From positions 1-6,041 of the forward strand of contig JANTGQ010000096.1 of NCBI GenBank assembly GCA_024762845.1: DNA of 6,041 nt, given 5' to 3'. Of the stretch, positions 1-6,041 are shown piece after piece. This DNA comes from Nitratifractor sp. Its GTDB lineage: Bacteria > Campylobacterota > Campylobacteria > Campylobacterales > Sulfurovaceae. The translations under genes and the position numbers were made by a program. Below the pieces are notes generated by a model. The model worked only from the letters and a program-made list of their open reading frames with translations, searched no databases and had not been told where the DNA came from. Every line of letters starts with the position of its first letter. Positions within the stretch are counted from its first letter, which is position 1.

Positions 1-342
1 AAAGTCAACCAAGCCCAACATTCCATCTGTTAAGTATCGTGCATTGTACCCCTTGAGCTTCAGATACAATCGTGCAATCTCTGCACGGTCATAGTGTGGG
101 CACATGGTAACTACAGTTTTATTTTTATCTATCTCTTCTAATCTATCTGGCAGCTCATTAAGTGGGATATGTTTTCCAACTCCAAGTTTCCACGCTTCAT
201 ACTCTTCGTTAAATCTAATATCTATAAGTTCGACTGCATCTTGTTCTAACAGTTCAAAAAGCTCTTTCATCTGGATTTTCATAGCTTTTCGCTCATCATA
301 ATCGAAGCTTTTTAAATAATCATCAAAATTTATCTCTTTCAT
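1..342 (-). CDS. Rhodanese-like single-domain sulfurtransferase, partial (3' end off window)
   Basis: The first 114 residues are present; the frame is still open at the left edge, so the C-terminus is missing. Residues 38-62 carry the rhodanese opening (ELIDIR, then EEYEAW and KHIPL). Residues 76-86 form the strand and active-site loop TVVTM-CPHYDR, with Cys81 as the predicted persulfide-carrying catalytic residue and Arg86 closing the six-residue loop. After this come the helix RAEIARLYLKLKGY and the strand and turn ARYLTDGMLG typical of the fold's end. Rhodanese domains move sulfane sulfur through a cysteine persulfide; the donor and acceptor here are unknown. There is no signal peptide, so it is probably cytoplasmic. 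A helical N-terminal extension of about 35 residues precedes the domain. The ATG at 342 is chosen because AAAGG lies 8 bases upstream; Met21 and Met25 lack such a site. It lies 62 bases after the thioredoxin-like gene on the same strand. The family call is strong, the specific role unknown. Confidence 0.88.
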   Translation of the reverse strand, partial: MKEINFDDYLKSFDYDERKAMKIQMKELFELLEQDAVELIDIRFNEEYEAWKLGVGKHIPLNELPDRLEEIDKNKTVVTMCPHYDRAEIARLYLKLKGYNARYLTDGMLGLVDF

Positions 343-355
343 TTTTTTTACCTTT
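343..355 (-). promoter_or_regulatory. Ribosome binding site of the rhodanese-like gene
   Basis: On the minus strand GAAAGGT is followed by seven A and then ATG, so AAAGG (351-355) sits 8 bases before the start. This fixes the start at 342 rather than at the internal Met21 or Met25. The A-run spacer should keep the site unstructured. Confidence 0.6.
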
Positions 356-404
356 CAAAAAATATCTAAAATTTTCTCTAGTGCAATCACTATTTGTACA
401 GCAT

Positions 405-725
405 CTATGCTTTTATCCTCAATAGCTCTTCAAATTTTTTGGTTATATCTTCTGCCTGCATCAACCCTTCTATAAAAATCTCTCCATCCAAGATAAGAGT
501 TGGGTCTTTTGCGACTCCTGCTTTTATTGCATCTTCTGCATCATAATTATAGGTAAACTCTACCCTTACAGGTAACTGCTTTATAGCACAGCTAACTCTT
601 TTTGAGAGTTTAGCTGTTAAGTTTTTATCGCCATAAAGCACTGCTTTAAAAAACGGTGCATTCTCTTTATGGATATTTAATACTTCACCATTTTCCATCT
701 CGTGACAAGCTTCTAACTCTTTCAT
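405..725 (-). CDS. Thioredoxin-fold small protein lacking the CXXC motif
   Basis: This is a complete 106-residue protein without a signal peptide or membrane segment. Residues 26-104 fit the small thioredoxin-like (thioredoxin_3 / MTH895-type) pattern: strand FKAVLYG, helix NLTAKLSKRVSCAIKQL, strand VRVEFTYN, then GVAKDPTLILDGEIFIEG, where Pro75 is at the position of the conserved cis-proline, and a final helix AEDITKKFEELL. Where the family has CPxC just after the first strand, this protein reads GDKNL, so the redox disulfide is absent. Its only cysteines are Cys7, in an N-terminal extension, and Cys46, in helix 1. Ordinary thioredoxin chemistry is therefore unlikely; a binding, scaffold or single-cysteine role is possible. 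It starts 30 bases after the RND transporter gene, with a strong Shine-Dalgarno site, and precedes the rhodanese-like gene, so it is likely co-expressed with the pump. The fold assignment rests on pattern reading, not on a search. Confidence 0.8.
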   Translation of the reverse strand: MKELEACHEMENGEVLNIHKENAPFFKAVLYGDKNLTAKLSKRVSCAIKQLPVRVEFTYNYDAEDAIKAGVAKDPTLILDGEIFIEGLMQAEDITKKFEELLRIKA

Positions 726-736
726 CGCTCTCCTTT
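726..736 (-). promoter_or_regulatory. Ribosome binding site of the thioredoxin-like gene
   Basis: AAAGGAG (730-736) lies 4 bases before the ATG at 725. The site supports this start over Met10. The 30-base gap to the preceding stop holds only this site and no terminator-like hairpin, which favours read-through from the transporter gene. Confidence 0.65.
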
Positions 737-755
737 AAAGTACTAGCAAACTATT

Positions 756-3700
756 CTATGCCAGCCCAATCTCCTCTTCGACCTTCTCTATCGGATTTGT
801 CTCTTTGTTCTCTCCATCAAATATATATGCATACATTGGTACATAAACAAGTGTCAAGAGTGTACCGATTAATAGACCACCAATTGCAACATCTGCTAGT
901 GGCGAGAGTCTCTCAAGTCCAACCGCTTGCTCTAACGCGATAGGTATCATCCCGGCAACAGTACCAAAAGCAGTCATCATAACAGGGCGGAAACGAACTC
1001 TAACCGACTCTATAGCACTCTCAAACGGGCTCTCTCCCTCGTCGCGATATTTTTGGTAAAAGTCTATAAGTAATACGGCATTTTTGATAATAATACCAAA
1101 TAGCAACAAAATTCCCAGCAAACTTGGCATACAGCTAGGCTTTCCAAAAATCAGCATTCCCCACGCCGCACCAATCATTGAAAGTGGTAAAACAACTATC
1201 ATAATAAGTGCCAGACGCACAGATCTGTAAATAGCAACCATCGTTATAGTAAGAATAATAATACCCAAGCCAATCGCCTTAATCATACGCTGAAAGCTAT
1301 CGTTAATTTGCGCTATATCGCCTGTTTGTGTCATCATAACAGAGTCGAGTTTTGCATTTTTCAGTGCCTCTACAGCCTCATCTGTAATATGCGTAACCGG
1401 TCGTTTTTTACGATACCCGTTTACATCAAGGCTATAGAGCATCTTATCTCTCTCTATTTTAGCAAAGGTCAAGTGTCTCTTAAGCGTTGCTATTTGCGAA
1501 AGCGGTATTTCGCCCATCTTTGTATGTATCGGTAAAAGTCTGAGCGTCTCTATATTTTCAGAAAACTTACCCTTCAGATAAAGCCGTACAAACTGAGCAT
1601 TCATCGATGCCAAATCAGAGTTCAACCCCACAACCTGCCCTTTTATAGGCAACTGCATTGCAATTTGATATGGCGTAATTCCATAACTAAGCGCTTTGTT
1701 TTCGTCAATCACAAGCTCTATCTCTGTAAAATCTTTATCCCAACTGCTAGAGACCGAGGTTAACCCTTTTACCTCGCTAATAACTTTTGCAACTTTATGC
1801 GATGCATCTGTTAACCCCTCTACAACAGGCGACTGCAACCGTACATCGAGTGTCGCTTTAATACTAGAGAGAGCCGTTGCTCCAAAGTCAAATACATCAT
1901 TTCGTTTTACACCCTCTATATGCGATATCTTCTCTCGAATTATATCTTCGAGCTGCCACATATTTTTATCTCTTTCAAACCGGTTAACTGCATATATTGT
2001 TATGGTCGCCTCTGCCGGCAAGTTTCCGCTTCCAAGACTTAAAACTCCAGCTTCGGTACCAAATGCTACAGAGCTCTTGGTAACCCATGGCTGTTTATGC
2101 AGCCACTTAAGAAACGGTGCCAATTTTTTTTGCGCACTATCTACTGTCTCGTTTGAGCTAAAAGCAATCTGCGCCTTCATAATCCCTGTATCCATAGGAG
2201 GCATTGCATCTTTACCAATAAGTGGCATAATATTTTTTACACTTACAATCAGCAGTATAACTACACCAGCTGTCAGCAAAATACGACGAAGTGCCCACCA
2301 TTTTCCGTTTGAAAACTTAATTATACTTACATATGGCTCTACCAGACGACCGATACTATTTTCGAAGAGTGAATCAAAAAACTTCTCTATTTTTGTTTTG
2401 CCTGAGCCATTTTTATAGAGTCTCTCCAGCAATTTTGGAATAAAAGTAATCGACAAGAAAAACGAAACCAATAGTGCAATAATCAGCGTAAAAATAAGCG
2501 GTTTAAAAATCTTCTCCGGGAACCCACCTACATACATAAGTGGGAATACAATAGCAATTGTTGCAATTGTTCCTGCCCAGATTGGTCCGATAACCTCTTT
2601 TGTTCCCACCTGTATAGAAGTTTGTAGATCTTCGCCAAGCTCATTTAAGTGCCGCTCAATATTCTCTAATACAACAACCGCATTATCGGTAAGCATTCCA
2701 AGTGCCAAAATTATCGCAGTATAGATAACAATATTCAACTCTCCACCCGTTAGCCAAATAATCGCCATTGTAGAGAAGAACACCATCGGAATCGTAACAC
2801 CCGCTGCAATAATAGCGCGGAAGTTCCCCAAAAATATCAAAATAACCAGCAATGTATAGATAATCGCATCTCTTAGGGCATCGAGCATATTACTGTTTGC
2901 CTGCTCTACAAGGTCTCTTTGTGTATCACTAATCTCAAAGTTGATATTTGGATACTGCTTTTGCAACTTCTTCATCTCTGCACGGGCAGTTTTACTTACA
3001 TCCAGTACACTCCCGCCAGGGGCTCTTTGGATTGCAAGCGCAATAGCATCTTTGCCATTTCCGATATATCCGCTTGTACGCTTTTTAAAACTCCAGCTTA
3101 CATCTGCAATGTCACTTAGTTTTACATTTGGCAGAACCGGTAGCTGCTTTAACCTTTCGATATTATCTTTTTCGCCATAAAAAGAGACTGTATAAAAGCC
3201 ATTCTCCCCTTTTACAAAACCAATTGGCATATCACGGTTAAGCACCTGCAGCGCTTTAGCAATTGTCTCAAAATTAATACCATACTTTTTCGCTTTAAAT
3301 GGGTCAACTGCAATATTAAATGCGCTTTGGTACCCTCCGAAAACCTCAACATTTCCTATATGTTTATTACTTAGCAGATATGGTTTAATAAAGCTGTCTG
3401 CAATTTTACGAATATCTGCAAGTGTAGTACTCTTATCTTTTGGACTTAAAGAGATAACATCTACAGGCAGCGTAAAGTCACCGGCAGTATAGATAGCCGG
3501 GTTGGCATTTTGCGGCAGTTTCCCTTTTGCGATAGAGAGTGCGTTTGCAACATCAACCGCAGCTGCATTTAACCCTTTTTCATACTCAAACTCTGCTTTT
3601 ACAATAGAGAAGTTGGCAACATTTACAGAGCTTACATCCGTTACAAGCCCAAGACGCGAAATCTCTTGCTCAATTGGCTTAGAGACACTGTTTGCCGCCA

Positions 3701-3866
3701 CCTGTGCCGTTGCTCCAGGAACCTTTGTAATAACAATTACCTGTGGAGGGTTGGCATCTGGAAAGAGGTTTTTAGGTAGTGTCACAAGCGCGATAATACC
3801 CATAATAAAAAAGCCGACTATCAACGAATAGAGTAGATAGGGGCGTTTATAGAAATAATCAAACAT
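756..3866 (-). CDS. RND-family efflux transporter, inner-membrane permease subunit (AcrB-like)
   Basis: The 1036 residues match the usual length of AcrB/MexB-type pumps. TM1 spans about 11-30. The first periplasmic region spans about 31-332, with PGATAQVAANSVSKPIEQEI near its start. TM2-TM6 lie within about 333-478, TM7 at about 526-548, the second periplasmic region at about 549-859, and TM8-TM12 at about 860-1016. TM4 reads GMLTDNAVVVLENIER: Asp394 matches the proton-relay Asp407 of AcrB, and Asn395 stands where AcrB has its second Asp. TM10 reads GIIIKNAVLLIDF, with Lys928 matching AcrB Lys940. RFRPVMMTAFGTVAGMIP is the classic TM11 segment. The protein should therefore be a proton-driven antiporter, working as a trimer with the adaptor and channel encoded just upstream. 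I see only one cysteine, Cys912, on the periplasmic side between TM9 and TM10. The substrate is not deducible; a CusA-type metal pump is less likely because TM4 lacks the DAA form. Its start lies 3 bases after the adaptor stop. Confidence 0.96.
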   Translation of the reverse strand: MFDYFYKRPYLLYSLIVGFFIMGIIALVTLPKNLFPDANPPQVIVITKVPGATAQVAANSVSKPIEQEISRLGLVTDVSSVNVANFSIVKAEFEYEKGLNAAAVDVANALSIAKGKLPQNANPAIYTAGDFTLPVDVISLSPKDKSTTLADIRKIADSFIKPYLLSNKHIGNVEVFGGYQSAFNIAVDPFKAKKYGINFETIAKALQVLNRDMPIGFVKGENGFYTVSFYGEKDNIERLKQLPVLPNVKLSDIADVSWSFKKRTSGYIGNGKDAIALAIQRAPGGSVLDVSKTARAEMKKLQKQYPNINFEISDTQRDLVEQANSNMLDALRDAIIYTLLVILIFLGNFRAIIAAGVTIPMVFFSTMAIIWLTGGELNIVIYTAIILALGMLTDNAVVVLENIERHLNELGEDLQTSIQVGTKEVIGPIWAGTIATIAIVFPLMYVGGFPEKIFKPLIFTLIIALLVSFFLSITFIPKLLERLYKNGSGKTKIEKFFDSLFENSIGRLVEPYVSIIKFSNGKWWALRRILLTAGVVILLIVSVKNIMPLIGKDAMPPMDTGIMKAQIAFSSNETVDSAQKKLAPFLKWLHKQPWVTKSSVAFGTEAGVLSLGSGNLPAEATITIYAVNRFERDKNMWQLEDIIREKISHIEGVKRNDVFDFGATALSSIKATLDVRLQSPVVEGLTDASHKVAKVISEVKGLTSVSSSWDKDFTEIELVIDENKALSYGITPYQIAMQLPIKGQVVGLNSDLASMNAQFVRLYLKGKFSENIETLRLLPIHTKMGEIPLSQIATLKRHLTFAKIERDKMLYSLDVNGYRKKRPVTHITDEAVEALKNAKLDSVMMTQTGDIAQINDSFQRMIKAIGLGIIILTITMVAIYRSVRLALIMIVVLPLSMIGAAWGMLIFGKPSCMPSLLGILLLFGIIIKNAVLLIDFYQKYRDEGESPFESAIESVRVRFRPVMMTAFGTVAGMIPIALEQAVGLERLSPLADVAIGGLLIGTLLTLVYVPMYAYIFDGENKETNPIEKVEEEIGLA

Positions 3867-3880
3867 CGCTTACTCTCCTT
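3867..3880 (-). promoter_or_regulatory. Ribosome binding site of the RND gene inside the adaptor's last codons
   Basis: AAGGAG (3875-3880) is formed by the codons for the adaptor's final Lys-Gly-Glu. The adaptor stop TAA follows, then three bases, then the ATG at 3866. The spacing is 8 bases. Ribosomes ending the adaptor cover this site, so translation of the two subunits is probably coupled. Confidence 0.7.
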
Positions 3881-4931
3881 TTACTTTTAAAGCATATCCG
3901 CTAACAAGTTTAAGTAAGATATCCGGTTTGGCAAGTACGATTTTTTTACCCTCGATATTCTCTTTAATCACAACGCCCTCTTCGCCGCTTTCTAAAATAT
4001 GCACCTCTTGTGGCTCCGCTTTTTTCTCTTTTGCAACTAAAACATAACTTTTGCCATCACGATTTAAAACAGCATCAAACGGCAATAAAATAGCTTTATC
4101 GTGATAGATAACAACACTAACCTCTTCTCGGTCACCACTTGTAAGCTTGCCTGCGTCTACATAGACTTTATACTCTAAAAGCCCGTGAAAGCTGCTGCCA
4201 AGCGCGTGTGCTGCATAACTCTTGCCTCTAAAGATAACCCCTTTTACATTTACATTACCAGGAGCACGCACAAGTAAGTAGTTGTTTTTTCCACCTTCTG
4301 CACTAATTTGAAGCAGCGGTTTCCCAGGCATTTCCATCGCCCCAACTGTAGCAAATGCTTTAGAGACAACCCCATCTACCGGAGAGACAATTTGTGCATA
4401 AGCAGAGAGGTTGTTATTAAGTGCACGAAGCTTCTCTTTGAGCGCACTCACTTTTGCTTTTGTTGCAGCGATAAGCGAAGCCTCTTTTTGAGATTGCTCT
4501 ATAGATGCACCACCAACTGCTAAAAGTTTTTTGGTTCTTTTATGTGTTTGGATAAGATTAGCCAATGCTATTTTAGCTGCACTTATCTGCCCTTTGATGC
4601 TTTCGATATTACTTAATAGCTCCGTAGTATCCAATTTCGCAATCAATTCCCCTTTTTTAACTTTTTCGCCACTCTTTTTTATCATCTCAACACGCGCGGG
4701 CAACTTCGAAGCAACCATAATATCTGCATCATTACCAACAACAGCAAGATATGGTAAGGTAAGCGTTACATCCCCTACCTTTGGCGAAATTACTTTCGAA
4801 ACGATAGGGTAGATTATAGCGGCAGGAACTTTTGCCGCTTCAGCTTTTTTCTTCTTAATTATACTTACACCTGCAATAATTAGCAGTGCAACAATGACCA
4901 AAAGTAGCACAATCTTTACTGTTTTTTTCAT
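3870..4931 (-). CDS. RND efflux periplasmic adaptor (membrane fusion protein)
   Basis: This 353-residue protein bridges the RND pump and the outer-membrane channel. Residues 5-25 are a hydrophobic anchor followed by KKKK. There is no cysteine anywhere, so it is not a lipoprotein like AcrA but is held by an uncleaved N-terminal helix. The lipoyl domain is split in the usual way: first half at about 66-101 (VEMIKKSGEKVKKGELIAKLD), second half at about 179-210 (IVSPVDGVVSK, then GKPLLQIS). Between them is a helical hairpin at about 103-178. Its tip carries R132-x3-L136-x6-S143, the RLS motif known in this family to dock on TolC-type channels. A beta-barrel domain (about 211-285) and a membrane-proximal domain (about 286-352) follow. 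It starts 9 bases after the channel gene's stop and ends 3 bases before the transporter start. The hairpin is short and the protein is smaller than AcrA (397 residues), but all domains appear present. Confidence 0.95.
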   Translation of the reverse strand: MKKTVKIVLLLVIVALLIIAGVSIIKKKKAEAAKVPAAIIYPIVSKVISPKVGDVTLTLPYLAVVGNDADIMVASKLPARVEMIKKSGEKVKKGELIAKLDTTELLSNIESIKGQISAAKIALANLIQTHKRTKKLLAVGGASIEQSQKEASLIAATKAKVSALKEKLRALNNNLSAYAQIVSPVDGVVSKAFATVGAMEMPGKPLLQISAEGGKNNYLLVRAPGNVNVKGVIFRGKSYAAHALGSSFHGLLEYKVYVDAGKLTSGDREEVSVVIYHDKAILLPFDAVLNRDGKSYVLVAKEKKAEPQEVHILESGEEGVVIKENIEGKKIVLAKPDILLKLVSGYALKVKGE

Positions 4932-4942
4932 CTCTTCTCCTT
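4932..4942 (-). promoter_or_regulatory. Ribosome binding site of the adaptor gene overlapping the channel stop
   Basis: The channel's TAA runs straight into GGAGAAGAG and then ATG. AAGGAG (4937-4942) uses the two A of the stop codon, with 5 bases before the start at 4931. This compact junction supports a single transcript and coupled translation, and it fixes the adaptor start. Confidence 0.7.
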
Positions 4943-6041
4943 ACTTTACGATTTTTCTAAAATTGTTACCATAAACAAATGCCAACTGTGCAAGTGTCTG
5001 CCAGTAACTGGCCTTTACTTTATAGTAATCAGCTTTTGCCCCGTAGAGTGCATCGATATATCGCAGATACTCCTCTATTGGCATTCTCTCACTCTCATAC
5101 TCTGCTTTGGCTATTTTTAAAAGCTTCTGCTCATTTGTAATATTGGCTTTTGTGTATCTCTGAGACTCTTTAATATACTTTAGCTGCTCGCGCATTGCTT
5201 TTGCTCTGTTTCTTAACTCGCTTGCCATCTTTTTAATCTCAATGGCACTCTTCATATAGGCAAGTTTCGCTTTTTGGATTTTTTGCCGTTGCGGCATATC
5301 TAAAAGTGGCATATGCAGCATTACACCCACTGAGCTAAAGTCTGTATCGATACTTTTATGCTGAATATAATCGTTACCGTAACTCTTTACATATCCCGCC
5401 TGCAGTTTTACAGATGGATAGTAAAGCTTCTCTTTTTGTGCCTTCATCTCTAAATAGTCAGCTCTATTTTTAGCCTTCAAAGGTACAATTGGCGCAATAG
5501 ATGCCACATGGTAAGAGCCAACTCTTCTCATTCTAACCGGATGATTCACATTTATGCCACTTAAGGTTTTAATAAGTGCTTTTAAGTTTTGCTCTTGGAT
5601 TTTAATATTGTTAATTGCTATATTGATTTTATTAAGCCCCTCTTTCACTTTAAAGAGTGCCATTTTTGGCTTACGCCCAAGATTTACCGCTGTTCTTGTA
5701 ATTGCAAGAGTCTTTCTTAATGTATTCCTTTTTTGCAGCAGAGATTTTTTTAAATTCTCCAAATAGATCCAGTTAGCATTTGCCCCAACAACAGCCGCCT
5801 GATTTTTACGAATAGTAACCATTTTTTTTGCCCGCGCACTCACTTGCATCATCGCCGCTTTATCAGCCATTGTATAAAGAGACTTGACAAAAATAGGCAT
5901 CGATAAACCCAACTGTAATCTTGTAATATTTTGACTAACCGGCAGCTGCTTATTTTGTGCTAAAAGCTTGGGTGGCTCTGTTGGCGCAATCGGGCGCATC
6001 ATATTTGGTCTGCTGTAGTGTGTGTAGCTTGCCACAAAATC
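4941..6041 (-). CDS. TolC-family outer-membrane efflux channel, partial (5' end off window)
   Basis: There are 366 residues in frame up to the right edge, and the frame stays open there. A GTG at 6033-6035 could be read as a start, but no ribosome site is visible in the few bases before it and the sequence begins inside a beta-strand (DFVASYTHYSR). The signal peptide and first helix are therefore presumably outside the window; family members are usually about 410-480 residues. The two tandem halves of the TolC fold are visible (numbering from the window edge). The first has a strand ending LGLSMPIF (about 44-51), then long helices with a turn at about 121-128 (LGRKPKMA). The second has a strand ending VGVMLHMPLLD (about 238-248), then helices with a turn at about 316-325 (SERMPIEEY). 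I see no cysteine. By hand count the stretch has about 66 Lys/Arg against about 24 Asp/Glu, which is strongly basic. It is the first gene of the visible operon and forms the outer-membrane exit duct. Confidence 0.9.
   Translation of the reverse strand, partial: DFVASYTHYSRPNMMRPIAPTEPPKLLAQNKQLPVSQNITRLQLGLSMPIFVKSLYTMADKAAMMQVSARAKKMVTIRKNQAAVVGANANWIYLENLKKSLLQKRNTLRKTLAITRTAVNLGRKPKMALFKVKEGLNKINIAINNIKIQEQNLKALIKTLSGINVNHPVRMRRVGSYHVASIAPIVPLKAKNRADYLEMKAQKEKLYYPSVKLQAGYVKSYGNDYIQHKSIDTDFSSVGVMLHMPLLDMPQRQKIQKAKLAYMKSAIEIKKMASELRNRAKAMREQLKYIKESQRYTKANITNEQKLLKIAKAEYESERMPIEEYLRYIDALYGAKADYYKVKASYWQTLAQLAFVYGNNFRKIVK

Noticed and set aside
104..301. A plus-strand serine-rich frame over the rhodanese-like gene
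   Set aside because: It is antisense to a recognisable rhodanese domain; the Ser/Ile richness is what reverse-reading such codons gives.
379..392. A small stem-loop (TAGTG-ATTG-CACTA on the minus strand) between the thioredoxin-like and rhodanese-like genes
   Set aside because: It has only five pairs, three of them A-T, and is followed by GAGAAAATTTTA rather than a T-run, so it is not convincing as a terminator. It could at most be a weak attenuating or processing structure.
656..943. A plus-strand frame spanning the junction of the RND and thioredoxin-like genes
   Set aside because: It overlaps both real genes in antisense and its product shows no family features.
1696..2418. A 240-codon plus-strand open frame antisense to the RND gene
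   Set aside because: It lies wholly inside the well-supported transporter gene, its translation is low-complexity and Ser/Thr/Ile-rich without recognisable motifs, and I see no convincing ribosome site. It is best explained as a codon-bias shadow.
756..3866. CusA/CzcA-type heavy-metal RND assignment
   Set aside because: TM4 has the Asp-Asn form rather than the CusA Asp-Ala-Ala form. Methionines near MPPMDTG were considered as a metal path, but they do not clearly match the CusA methionine triad, so no substrate was assigned.
6033..6035. GTG as the start of the channel gene
   Set aside because: The frame stays open to the window edge, the residues there already belong to a TolC beta-strand, and no signal peptide follows. 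The gene is treated as 5'-truncated by the window.

Overview
The window is one strand-uniform block of five genes, all read right to left on the minus strand. Base composition is AT-rich, about 40% GC by eye. The proteins are lysine-rich and the Shine-Dalgarno sites have a clean AAGGAG form. Together with this gene set, that suggests a Gram-negative bacterium, most likely a Campylobacterota chemolithotroph of the Sulfurimonas/Sulfurovum type. That placement is inference from composition and style, because the window holds no marker gene.

In order of transcription: positions 6041-4941 hold the C-terminal part of a TolC-type outer-membrane efflux channel, whose start lies beyond the right edge. 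Positions 4931-3870 hold a membrane-fusion (periplasmic adaptor) protein with a complete channel-docking RLS motif. Positions 3866-756 hold a full-length 1036-residue RND inner-membrane transporter. Positions 725-405 hold a 106-residue thioredoxin-fold protein that lacks the usual CXXC. Positions 342-1 hold the N-terminal 114 residues of a single-domain rhodanese-like protein with active-site loop CPHYDR, running off the left edge. Gaps between genes are 9, 3, 30 and 62 bases, and no convincing terminator is seen, so this is most simply one operon. Its promoter lies outside the window.

The first three genes make a complete tripartite envelope pump: a proton-driven RND permease, an adaptor and an outer-membrane duct. 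The two small downstream proteins have no signal peptide and should be cytoplasmic. One has a thioredoxin fold and the other a sulfurtransferase fold, which is the oddest part of the window. It raises the untested idea that the pump handles a sulfur compound, a thiol-reactive compound or a metal, rather than acting as a generic drug exporter. No RNA gene, mobile element, repeat array or CRISPR is visible. The long plus-strand reading frames are antisense shadows of the operon.
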